Made by a program: the position numbers and the translations under genes
In this document: piece by piece, positions 10,700-23,203 of the stretch
How positions within the stretch are numbered: position 1 is the first letter of the stretch
Layout: every line of letters starts with the position of its first letter
Notes under the pieces: generated by a model
What the model was told of the DNA's origin: nothing
The model's input: only the letters and a program-made list of their open reading frames with translations
Database searches by the model: none
NCBI GenBank assembly: GCA_001643675.2
Contig: LSRY02000020.1
Location: 191,001 to 255,000 of the forward strand
Source of the DNA: Monocercomonoides exilis
Lineage: Eukaryota; Preaxostyla; Oxymonadida; Polymastigidae
Direction: 5' to 3'
DNA length: 64,000 nucleotides

Positions 10700-13600
10700 T
10701 CATTTTTTCTCTGCTATTTCACTTCCACTCACATTCTCATTCCCACTTCCACATCTGCCGCTGTCTTCTAATCCGATTGCATCCGAAACAGTGAAAGTCG
10801 TCATGCTTGCCGGACAGTATCGGATGAATTCTCGCTTCAGATCTCTCAGTCGCGGGCGGTTTTCTGCCTCAAACTGTAGCATGCTGCATACTGAATCTCG
10901 CAACTGGCTGTTCTCAACAACTCCCATGTTTGGCAGTCTTCTTTCTTTGATCATCCACCCAGCCATCTCTGCCTCAAATTCCCCAAACGGCACCTTCAGC
11001 GTCAAACACTCCCAAAGCATCATCCCAATCGAAAACACAGCTGTTTTCTTTGTTGCTCCCTTATTATTATTCATCAACAATTCGGGTGCCTTCCACCTCA
11101 TGCACTCTTTCCTGTTGTCTTCCTCATCTTCAAAGGCAGATGAAGGAGGTGAATTTCTGTTATAGTTATTCACAACCGAGCAATCAGATGAAGATGTGAT
11201 TATCGTTGAGGCTGACGAAATAGATGAAGAATCTGAATCTGATGAAAAGTCGGAATGCATCGCAACGCAGATGACCATGTGTTCGGAGAACAGTACAATG
11301 AGAGGACTCAGATTGGTAAGAGAAGAAAGAGGGTTTTCCATCTCGTCAAAGGAGTGGAGCGCCAGATTAGCCACCCAGAACAGGATTTGAGCAGCTGTCT
11401 GTTCCCTCTCCTCCAAAGTTCCTATTGCCATTTCCTTCTTCTCATTCCTTCCATGAAGCAGCATGAACAGCGAATCCCTCAAGTCCACAATCAGCTTTTC
11501 GTGAGGCACCGAACATGCCATTGCATCCACCAGATTCGACATGGATGAAGTGGTTGGACACAGATCCTCCCCACGAACAAATGTTGTGTCTGTGTCTGAA
11601 GTGTCTGTGGTAGAAGTGGATGAGACGGATGGAGATGAAGTTCTTTTCCTCGTCTCTTCCTCTTCTTCAACCTTCTCTAATGCCCATTCAGGAATCTTGT
11701 CTGAATCTTTCCCCAGAATATATTCAGTAGATCCACTCTCACTCAACAAATGCTCTGATGACTCTGAATGTTCCATATTCATCTCATATATTCTCTTCTT
11801 TGCTCTCTCTTCATTTTTCTTCTCGGCCTCCCTCTCTGCTCTCCTCCACTGCTCCTCAGGTGACATCTCCATCGTTACCATCTCAAACGCCTTTGGATCT
11901 TTTCTTATGTTATCATTCACTATCTCCCTCAAATCTTTGTTTTCATTCTTTGCTTTTTTCCATCTAGCAATAAAAGAAACAGCAACAAGAAGAACGATCA
12001 CGAACAGAACAACAAATATCACAGCAATTATCACAGCCCATGATGATTTTCCTTCTTTCCCTCCTTCAACAATCCTTTCATCTCCATTTGCTTTTAGCTC
12101 GCTTCTATTCTTCAGAATGAATTCTGTTGTTGACGAAGGAGAATCTGCTTTTCCAAATAGAATGCTCACACTCACTTCTGTTTGTTCTTCCTCCCATCCA
12201 GCTCCAGAAAGTTCGATTGACGAATGGACTTCGTTCTCTGATACAAAATTGTTTTCTCCAAATTCTCCCCTCATAATCTCTTTTTCATCCCCTCTTGTGA
12301 ATGTGAGTAGCATCCCCAGGTTACACGGCATCAGAAGCTGCCCTTCAAACACAACATTCACCTTCTTTCCGTCTTTCACTGCTTCCACATTCCTCAAAAC
12401 AGGAATGAAAAATGGCGATGCCCTCTCTGCCGCCAGCCCACCAAGTTTGCAGCCATTGTCAGACGAAATCCACATCGAAGTGTTCTCTTTCAGCCCGTCT
12501 CCCCCTTTCAAACTTTCAATCTCCAATGATGCGCTGCCAAAGCACAGAACATTCCTTCTCGCCGATTCATAGTTTCTGATTCCTGCGCTGTTGTTCACAA
12601 ACTCCCCCTTTTCCAACCTTGCCTTCCCACCTTCAACGCTCAATCCCCCCATTTTCATATCTGAAATCCTTGTATCCTTCAGCGTTACTGTGCTGTTCAC
12701 AAGCATCACAGCAGATCCATTCCATCTGCAGATCCATTCCTGGATATCCCTGAATTCAGCATTGCCATTTGCAGTCGAGTCAATGTCTGTTCCTGAAAAT
12801 GCACAAACATCCATCGTGACATTTCTGCATGCATCCAACAAGGTTACACTCCCTTTCTTGCTTTGAAGCGTGCATTTTGAAACAGAGCAGTTGCACAGCC
12901 TCAGAGGCATTTCACATGTCTTTGAAGCAATAATCCCACCTTCTGCCGAGGGGCATGTCACATTCTCAAAGACTGACGATGCAAGCTCAAAACCCTGGTT
13001 TTCTAAATTACCCTCAACTCCTGAATTCTGCTGGGTTATTGATACTGCTGAATTCTCCAATCTCACGTTCGATAAATGCAAAAAATGGAATGTCGCTGAA
13101 ATGCTTCCCACTTTAATCAGCAGAGAAGGCGATCCCAGTTCCAGACTCATAATCTTGAGGAAAGACACAACAATCGATGCTGTTTCTGCACAAATGAGGG
13201 TGAATGGGATGATGCCAAATGATTCATCCGCAGCAGCAGCATTCGTTGAGGACTGACCAACAGAATGTGCAGCGAAACTGCAAGATGCGATTGAGAGGCT
13301 CCCATTTTGTGCTTCAAGAAAAACAAAATGCTCCGATGCAAACACTGCAGGAAACACAAATTGGACGCCTGTGAATCCCACCTTTCCTGCGGTGATGCCA
13401 ACCGAAGAGCGCGTGCAATTCATTCCTGATGCCACATCAACGCTACAAATCGTGCCCTCTGCTGCGCCCACCTGAACTGAATCAAAGTCTGCCTCGCCGC
13501 AAAGTCCTGATGCTGTGTGCACAAGGAGCATCCTCGCATATCTCCCTGAAACATGCGCCAGCCCATATTCCACAGAAAGGCACGGAAGATCAAAGGTCCC

Positions 13601-16600
13601 ACACTGCCGCTCGTTGCTTCCGTTGCTGCCAGCCGCAGAACTCACAAGAATCGTGCTCGACTGGAATATGCTGATGAAGTTCATCAGATCAACAGGATCT
13701 CGGTGAACAAGATCGATCCCAAAGATGGCATTCACCACATTGAACCCGCCTCCATTCACATCAATCTGGAACAGCGTCTCGTTGATCTGCGTCTCAATCG
13801 ACTCACAACGGATGAAAATATCGTTCCCAACTTTCGCTGTGTTGGCTTTGAGCGTCATTCGCGAAAATAGCATCTCAAGTGCTCCATTCACCCAGCTCTC
13901 CACATACACCCCGCCTCCTCGGCCACGCTCCATCGAGCATCCACACTGAATAATGCTGCTGTCGCGCATGCTCATGCTCCCGCCTTCCTGCAGCAGAAAC
14001 AGCATCGCTACCCCCTTCTCTCCTGCACCCACTCGGCATCCTTCAAACCGCGTTCCATTCACTTGCAGTCGCGTGCACTCAGCGTCACCGTGCACACCAG
14101 AGCCTGTGCCTGTGCACTCAACAACAGCACTCCCATTCCCTTCTCTTGTCACTGTGATAAATGACGAGTTCTTCACACGCACTGTTGTGCAAATCACTAC
14201 ATTTCCATATCTGGCACTCATCTCCTGACTCTGCATGTGACTTTGATGTTGTCCATCCAAACTGCTCGAAAAACTGAACAAGCAGACATCCTCAAGCTCC
14301 ACATGCTCTGCAATCAGCCCATCAACATCGCACATGCACCCTCCATGCACAGCAACCACAGCTCTGGATGAATGAACATTTCTCATTTCATGATCTTTCA
14401 TAGTCACCCCTCCGCTCTTCACAGCCACAAACCCCGCATCGTTCGCCTCATCTACACCCACCCGCGTCTCAAATATGCACCCTAAAAACATCAAATCTCC
14501 GCTCTCGCTTGCCACCACTGCTCCTTCTCTGTTCCCAAACACCCCTCTGATCGAGATGCACACATTCGACATGTTCAGGGTTCTGCGGTTTAAAAGCAAC
14601 GCAGAGTCAGATCCATCCCCTTCTCCTTCACAAGCAATTCTTGACACTTGGCGCTCGCCAGTCGAGCCAGATTCTGATGCGATGGAAAAATCAGAGACAT
14701 CAAAGGAGTTGCGCAACAAAGCAGATTCTTCAATAAACAGCATGTGCGTTATGTTCACGCTGCTCGGACTGAACTGCTGCATCGCCTTCCAGAATGTGCA
14801 GCATGGCAGTGTAGTGCTTCCACATCTTGCAACATCAACTCCAGCTTCCGAAACTGCAACTTCCATTCCTTCATATCCAACAAGGAATATCAGCAGATCA
14901 ACTTGACCCAGCAAGCTGTCTCGGCCAATAAACATGTTTTCATCTTCCATGGCTGATCTGAAGTCGAAGCTGAATGCATCTCTTGTCACCGATTTGTTGA
15001 GGTCAGCTCCACAAATATACATGTTCTTCCCCTGTTTTGCGTTGTTTTCACTCATGATCATTTCTATAAACGTGAAGAGGCACTCATTCGAAGAATCAGC
15101 ACAATCAAGAAACAACCCTCCTCCATTCCCTTCAGTCGCAGAACACGAGCATCCTTGTATGGTTGTATTATCCATCTTCAATGAAAAGCTCATCCCCAAT
15201 CCCAATCGCAATGCTCCACCTTTAGAAGATCCTGGTGTTGAGAGTCCTGCAAATGTGCAATTTGAAAAGGTCAATGCTCCATTCAGGTGAAAGGGAACAT
15301 TCATAAAACTGACAGTTCTCATTGAGAATCCCTCAACTTGAACTACCCCACCATCAGCATGCACAGTACTAAACTCCACTGCCTCAGATGCCTCGCAAGC
15401 AAATGAACAGTTGAGTACATGCAGCTGAGAATGTTCGCCGCTCGATCCAATCAGTGCATTTCTCGGGGCTTCAAACCTGCAGGGAATCACGAAGCTGATA
15501 CGACACAGTTTCAGCGCATTTTCATTCACAATAACAGCTGACATATGGCCAGCTGGGATCGATGATTGGACTGCAATCTCTGCCCATTCAGACTCATTCT
15601 TTGAACAGATATCAAAGTTCGACAGATTGTACTCATCCTCGATCGATGCTCTTCCCTCAATGGCAAGCTCCCTTTCCGAGCTGGCTGGATCTGTGTTCGA
15701 AACGGCTCGCCAGAAGGAGCAACAAGGGAACGCATCATCCCCACATCCAAGGATGTCAAGCCCAGTGCGAGACGAGATGCAGATCCGAGTGCTGACAAGC
15801 TGAATAAGAAACATATTCAGACTAACTTCATTCCCATCCAAAATCGTACGATCCCATCCCCACATATCAGCCGAGCCGTCTGCTTTGTCTCCGCACACTC
15901 CCTCTAATCGCGCTGGAGCCACTGTCTTATTCAAGCTCTTGCACTCAACAAACAGATCTCGTCCCAATTCGGCCACATTTTCCGCAAACGAAATGGATTT
16001 CAGCAAGTAATCTCCGGCAAAATCATCCTCAAACGCAAACATTATTCCCCCACCTTTTCCTCCATTTGTTTCATTCCCTGAATGTGCCTCACACCCCTTG
16101 ATCTTTGCGTCTTCAATGTGCACGCAGCCTTCTTGTGACAATCCAGCACTCAGCCACCCTCCATTTCCTATGCTGCAAGTGCATCGACAAAATGCACATT
16201 CATTTGTAACATCCAATCTACATTCGCCTTCCATGTGCACAACTCCTCCGTCGATCGTGCTGCAATCTTCCATCGTGCTGTTCTCAATCAATAAATGAGC
16301 TGTGCCCACAACGCTCACCAAACCACTCCCAGCACCACTCACAAAAGAAACATTCGTATCAACCACCGCAACTTCTCCACTCCCCTCCACACTGAGAATT
16401 CCTCTTCCCTCTCCATAATCCATTTGTTTCACTTCCACATGATTCAGTTCAAGCTCTCCTCCAATGCACAATGCAATCCACATCCCGCATTCTGCGCTTT
16501 CCAACTCCTGCCCTTCCGCTTGCCCAAATGTGCATGACACAAAATACGCCTTTCCATATCTCACCAGAAGAAACTCTCTGTGTGCTGAAGGAGGTGGAGG

Positions 16601-19600
16601 AAGTCTGAATACGATTCGCTCAATCGTAAGCACAATCTCTGGCATGTCTGCAGCAAGTGCAATATGCCCTGTGGAACTGACATTTAGTGCTGAAGTGGCT
16701 CCTGCTCCATCGCCTCCTCGGATCGTCAGTGGCGCTTCATTCCGCTCGATCTCCATAACTAGCTCAGTTCCATGCATAATCTGCAAAACATCCTTCTCTG
16801 TCCCCAGACACCCATATCCCACTCCCAGCTCGTTGCATGGATAGTCTTCCTCTCCACACGACTCATTGTAGCCATGCTCCGTATTCACAAAAATGATATT
16901 GTCCTTTGTCGGAAACAGGTATTTCAGCAGAGTCGCATTCACAAGCGGTGGCTCCTCATTGTCCATCACCCACATCGTCTTGTTTTCTTGCCCTTCCACT
17001 GCCGATCCCGCCCACCGATTCCGATCAATCGTTATGCGAGGCGTCGGACACACCACAAACACATCCGATCCCAGTCCTGCCTCGTTTCCTGAAAAGTGCA
17101 CATTCCTCATCGAGTAGCTCGCTCCAGACGAATCAAATTGCAAGAAGAAGCCTCCTCCACAGCTCGCCTCTCCAACGAGAGTGCTATGCTCCACGCTGTT
17201 ATTCTCACACACAACAACCCCATCGGCTGCTGCTCGCATCTTCATGCTCCCTCCCTTTCCACCTGCTTCCAAGCATGCAACACCACTCAATCGGCACCCC
17301 TTCATCTCCAGCGTCGATCCTCCGCTCACATCTCCTGCCGCCACACCTCCATCCCCAGCTCTCCTCACAAGCTCTGTAAAGTTGCTGTTTTCCACCCTTG
17401 CGCTTGATGCTTCCGAAATAGCAATTACACAGTGGTTGCCTGTTGTGGCTGCTCCCACTGACGAGTTCTGCACATCGCCACTGCATCCTCCACTCAGCAC
17501 AACAAGCCCTATCGTGCACTCTGAACTCACCCCACTCAGAGTCACATTGTCGAGCACAATCCTTGCATTGACTCCTCTTCCTTCCACCACAGGCACAGCT
17601 CCCATCCCAACATCCTGAATACTGAATGTTGAAAGTGATGCTGTGCCACTTGTTGCCTTCAAGAACGAATATGATATCCTTCCATCCCTTGCTCTGCTCG
17701 CTGAACATTCATCCACTGCAAGCGTACCACTGCTGCACAACATGAAACAGCAACGACTAACCTCCACAAAGCTTGCTGGAAGAACAAACTCCATTTCCCG
17801 AAAAGTCGTGTTGTGCTTCGACTCCACAACACTCTCGCCTTCCCCACTTCCATCTGGCGAAACATTAATTGTTCCACCTGAACCATCAGTACTCGCAACA
17901 ATCACAACATCCTGACCGCCACCAAACACGATGCGTTCTTGGAATTCAAATGAACTTGTGAGCACAATTGAAGCTGTCTCTTCCCCAAACCTCGCAGATG
18001 CTGCAAACAGAACACTCACACACGGATATTGTGCAACACCACACATCCGATAGTCTGCTGCGCCTGTTCCTGCATCTGTTCCTGCCACGCGTGCAAGCCC
18101 ATCAAAATCCATCAGAAACACTGCCAGAGGAATCCCATATGACTCATTTCCTCCTTCAAACCCATTCAGCTTCTCAAACGTGCTGTTCGACTCCACATCA
18201 ACCTCAAACCCAAATGTCTCTGTCTTCACTATTTTGCTCAGATCATCCCCCTCCACAAACATGTTCTTTCCCAGCCATTCAGCTCTGTTCGCTTGAACAC
18301 CTGCACCAAACAGCATTTCTGTAAATGCAACATTCTCCGCACTTCCCATGCATTTCATATGCACCGCCCCTCCAAGTCCATTCCCATTCCCGTTCCCGTT
18401 CCCATTTACAATCCTAACAGCTCTGTATTCAGCTCCTTCTTTGCTTTCTCTTTGGCTCCCTATCCCTGCTCGGCACAAACAAAATGCAGATTTTGTCTCG
18501 GTCCCTCCACCAATTTTCACGTGTGCACAATCTCCAACAATTATCGACAATGCTCCTCCACATCCATCCACTGCAGCTGCTTCACTCACTGTAATGTTCG
18601 ATATCTCCACAACCGAAGATGCATCCTCGGCATCACACAGAATCACACTTTCATTCCCCATCCCTCGAGTCACCTTCCAAAATGTGCTGTTTTCCACAAC
18701 CAGAGACGATCCATTCGCATCCTCAATCACAGAGCAGCTGCTGCACCCCACATTCTCAACCACCACACCTCCCATACTCATTGATCCACTCGATGAATAC
18801 TCAAATGCACTTCTCTCAGATGTCCACTCACAATTGTTCACAACGCATCCATTCACCACACACACCCCTGTTCCACACACACAGATCAGCCCAAAATGCT
18901 CCGCTTTCAGCGATTCTGCCAAAAATTCAACCAATTCCAGCTTCCCTTTTTCCACAACACAAAACTCGCTTCTTACTTCTGCTTCTGCGCCACTTGAAGC
19001 TGAAGTGCTCATGCACACTCCACATCCGCTCATTCTGCACATTCCACCATCTGAGGAAACCACAAACAATCCTTTCTCTGGCGGACGCATACAGCAGTCT
19101 ACCGCAAACCTCACATTGCATATTCTCACATCCTGCTCAATACCAACATATGCCTCAACTGCGCTTCCATCTCCCAGCATCCTCATTGTGCTTAGCGAGG
19201 ATGAATCCGAAGATTGTGACTCTGAGCCAATTTGGCAGCCAAAAGAATCTCTCAGATGAAGATACTCGCAAAGGTCAAACTCTGCTGGAAGCAGAATCGA
19301 CTTCTCAGCTGGCTGCAACGTCAGTCCAAACGAAATCGTCTTGCAGGGATATTCAGCAAACCCACAAACAGACACATCCTCTCCACCGCCTGCCACGCTC
19401 ACATCCTGCTCCCGTTCCATCAAATAGAACACAAGTGGAATAACCACATTCTCCCAGCGACTGTCTGCCCCACACGCAGCTTCTCGTGAGAATGGCTGGT
19501 TCTTGTCGAAGAACTGGAAGCTGCTCGTCGTGACAGCCAAATCCAATTTAGGTGCTTCCACAAACACATTATTCCCAAACTTCGCTGAATTGGAAGTGAA

Positions 19601-22600
19601 CGCAAGCACATCGCCAAGCGTGATAAAGGAAGTGGAGCTTCGAAGTGCCAAAAACATCGCCCCTCCCTTTCCGTTTGAACCAACACCAAACGGTGCTGAA
19701 CATTCTTCCATTCCACAATCTCTCACATTCACTGCACTTTCTCCACCAATGTTCACAGCCACAGCTCCTCCACACGCTGGTTCCCCAGAGACATGGCAAT
19801 TCTTCATTGTGCAGTTCAGTATCTCTGCTTCCCCACTCCCTTCACAGCTACTGTTTGCTTCACCAAAGCATATGCACGATCCATCTCCTGATGAGCGCGT
19901 GATATTGTCAAACGAAGAATTTGAAACCTCAACACTCTTGATGCATGTGGAGCACACAATGCCACCAGATGAAAACACAACATCCGAAAAGTCGCTGTAT
20001 TTCACAGCTGCTGCGCCTGAAGACGAGATGTGCACCAACCCAGCTGTGCTGCTTGTGGTTGTGCCGTTGAGCTGCATTTCGCTCACAGTGCAACTGCCCG
20101 ATCCTGAAACCTCCACCACCGCAGCTCCCTCAAATACAACATTGTTTTCTCTGGATACAACAAACCCCACAATCGTAAGAATTCCACTTGATACGCTAAT
20201 GAGAGAATAGTGCACGCGTGTTGTGTCAAGTGCCGTGCTCATCGAGCAGTCTTTCACTCTCAGCGATCCAGACGCGCAATGCAAAAAGGCTTTCTTCGCT
20301 CCAACTCTTCCACCAAGCTCAAATGTGAGGTTCGTAAACACAACCCCCACACTGCACATCACGAGCCCTGCTCCCCCTGCAGCATCCACAGATTCCACAT
20401 GCACTTTCACACTTCCCTTTGCATCTGCATCAATGTCAAACGATCTCGCATCCAACGCCAATTCGTGATCAAACGCAAACCCTTCACACAGCCGCAGCCT
20501 CCTGTCTGACTCTCCAAATCGCATCTGTACGGCTCCTTCCACACTCCTGCACGGATACTCCGCAAACCCACAGCCAGTGAAGTCTGCACCCCTCTCGTTG
20601 CCATTGCTCACATATGCCCGTGTTGAGCGATTCTCCCACAAATACACTACAACAGGAATCACAAACCTCTCGTTCGTTGTCGATCTCTCATACCCTTCCA
20701 CACAGTGCACATCGCTCATCTCAATCCCAAATGATATCAATCCGTTCTCCACTGCTTTCTTCATGTTGTATGCATTCACAAACACATCTCTTCCAGCAGA
20801 TGCAGAACATCCGGTAAATGTCATTCCATTCAATCTCGCATCCGCATTTCCATCTCCCAAGCGCAAATATATCCCTCCCCCAAATTTGTTTGCCAAACAT
20901 GCTCCGAATGCTACTCCTCCTGTTGGTGAAGATCCATTCCCAATAGCCACTTTTGCACCACTATCTGCCTCCACATACATCCCTCCTCCATTACCATTTG
21001 AACAGCTGCATGAGGAAAACGACATGTTCATCAACTCCACAGTCTCCCCTGCTTGCACTTTCACTTCCAGCACACCTCCATTCCCTGCTGTGCGTTTCAC
21101 CCCTGAAAACGACACTTCTGCAAAGTGAAGCTGAGCATCATGCACAAATGACAGCACAGGCTTCTCTGTCTTTATTTTCGAGAAGCACACTCTCTCAAGT
21201 TCCATTGATGCTCCGCTTGACAATATCTCAATCGGAGTGCATGCGAATGAAGAAACATCCCCAATAACAGACGAGATCGTCATTCCTGCCAGTACCAATT
21301 TCCCATCCCCAGCAACTCTGAAAAGAGAAGTGGAAGGCCACTTTCCTGAGGAATGGATAATGTCCACCCCTTCTGCACTCAACAATCCTTCAACAACATT
21401 GCAGAATACCTCAGCTGATGTGTTTGTTGTGATGGTCGGTCTGCTGCCTTGTTCTTGTGAAGGAAACTTTGCTTTCACCACAATATACTGCATGTCCACC
21501 TCAATGTGTCCAACTGTAAATCCTTCGCTGTGAAGCAGAATTTGTTGATTCAGCACCGATATCGAACGAGTCAGCGCATGGTCAACGGTTTTGCATTCGC
21601 TTCCTTCTCCTCCGCACGATGTCAGGTCTTTTCCTGCACCCTTCACATTGATCTCCACAGGAGAAGGATCAGGCAGCCAATCTGCCTCATTGTTAGCACT
21701 GCTGCACGATCCTGATTTGGGGCAATGAATAAATCGAGGTTGTTGACTCGAAGAAAAACAACTCACAAATTGGCTTTTGTTCACTTTATCACCCATGGCT
21801 GGAACTGAATGTACATCATTTCCATTTGGTGATGTATTGTTTCGAAAAAGCAAAAACTTCCAATTCATTGATGAGTTTTCAACGCTGCCAAACAATGATA
21901 TGGCTCCAGCAGTTTTGATGGAAATCAAATGCTCAAAAAGCGTATCCACAATGTAAAACTCCGCCAATGGATAGGGAATACCTAAAGCTCCCGCATCTGA
22001 CGAATTGCAACGACAACACGAAAAAGTGCAGTTGGATAAAAGATTATCAATTGGCGACTTTTCACTATTCATTGCTCCAAAATGCTTTCCAGCAGACAAA
22101 TTCACAAATACGCAGTCTTTTGTAACGATTCGATTTCCATACCAAAGAGATAATGCTCCGTCTGCCCAATATGCATTGCATTCAGTGAAATCACTCGCGT
22201 TGATGATACTCACAGAAAATGAGTCGCAATAAACTGCACCGCCTCTGTTAGAAGAGTAGCATCCTTTGAACGTACATCGATTAACATATAAAGATCCGCC
22301 TCTGGAAACATAAATTGCACCTCCGTTCTCTTCAGATTCAAATGTGAACAACGAATCGTTAAATGTGCACGATCTTTCAGAATAATTCGCGCGCGACTGA
22401 TAGGAAGGTCTTGTATCGTTACTGAGTCCTCTTGAGCACGACTAAAATGAGCAGTTGTTACACAAAAGGTTATTGAGAGGAGCATTGATAGATTCAAAAA
22501 TACCTCCATCATAGACATTCAAACCCCTTGCAAACATGCAGTTACTCACTAATATCTCTCTTGGACCGAATTGTTTGATATCTGAACGTATGTGAGTAGA

Positions 22601-23203
22601 TGTTGTAATGTTGATAAAAGTTGATTGACAGACGCTTGAGAAAGATAAAGGTGCAGAAGAAATTAAGGGAGTCAAACTTAGTTTGAAAGATTGGATTAAA
22701 GATAATGATAGCTCGAAGAGCACGATCTGTGAAGATGCAGTTGCAAAATCCTGTGAAACAAGAGTAGAAAGAGCTCTGGAGCAAGAAGGATTCAAAAATG
22801 AAACATTGACCAGGTGAATAGCACCATTGCCGCAGCTGAATGGACTGATTATGCCCAATGAGTTGCATTCAATGGAGCTTGTTGAAACATGTAAATCAGA
22901 GCTTAAAATGTGAAACAGAGAACAATTATCATCAGAAGTACAAAATTCAATGCTGAAGGCAAATACTGAACTGTTTTCCATTTGACAGGTTGATAAGCAT
23001 GAAACAGTTGTTTTTGCAGATGGAAATTGCTGAAAAATGTATTTTAGTTTTGAAAAGTTGAAATCATCCACTTTGCTTCTCTCTGAGTCGATTATCTCCA
23101 GATAACGAGAACTAAAGTGACCAAAACACATCAAAAGAATACAATTCATTGTCAGCATAACCATTGTCTGAATTGCTTTCTTTGGCGAAATGATCGTACC
23201 CAT
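10700..23203 (-). CDS. Giant beta-helix receptor-like protein with TM helix and kinase-like C-terminus; one in-frame TAG
   Basis: A single reading frame of 4168 codons runs 23203 to 10700, interrupted only by TAG at 22444-22442 (codon 254). The N-terminus has a signal-peptide-like hydrophobic stretch; alternative starts lie at 23164 and 23158. About 3,700 residues of beta-helix rungs follow (C-x-F-x-x-C, GGAIYV and NCSF-type motifs). Eight module headers of the form CG-x(5)-C occur near 21590, 20560, 19350, 18040, 16840, 15730, 14810 and 13590. A transmembrane helix lies at about residues 3719-3747 (nt 11960-12046). It is followed by a charged linker and a kinase-like domain with RWKAPELL (near nt 11095), FSIGMMLWE and ENRPRLRDL motifs. 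I see no glycine loop, HRD or DFG, so it is probably a pseudokinase. Inferred role: surface receptor or adhesin with a cytoplasmic scaffold. An intron 22549-22442 (GTGAGT...TTTTAG) would also remove the stop but would delete typical rung sequence. Confidence 0.85.

Noticed and set aside
11541-12572. 343-codon ORF on the plus strand opposite the giant beta-helix gene
   Set aside because: It is a Ser-rich shadow of the minus-strand coding frame with no domain; the minus-strand frame has the TM helix, kinase motifs and rung repeats.
22442-22444. TAG read as glutamine, as in the oxymonad Streblomastix
   Set aside because: Other genes end cleanly at TAA where reassignment would read on into low-complexity 3' sequence (for example the E2 gene at 41092), and no second in-frame TAA/TAG was seen in the remaining 4,167 codons of the giant gene.
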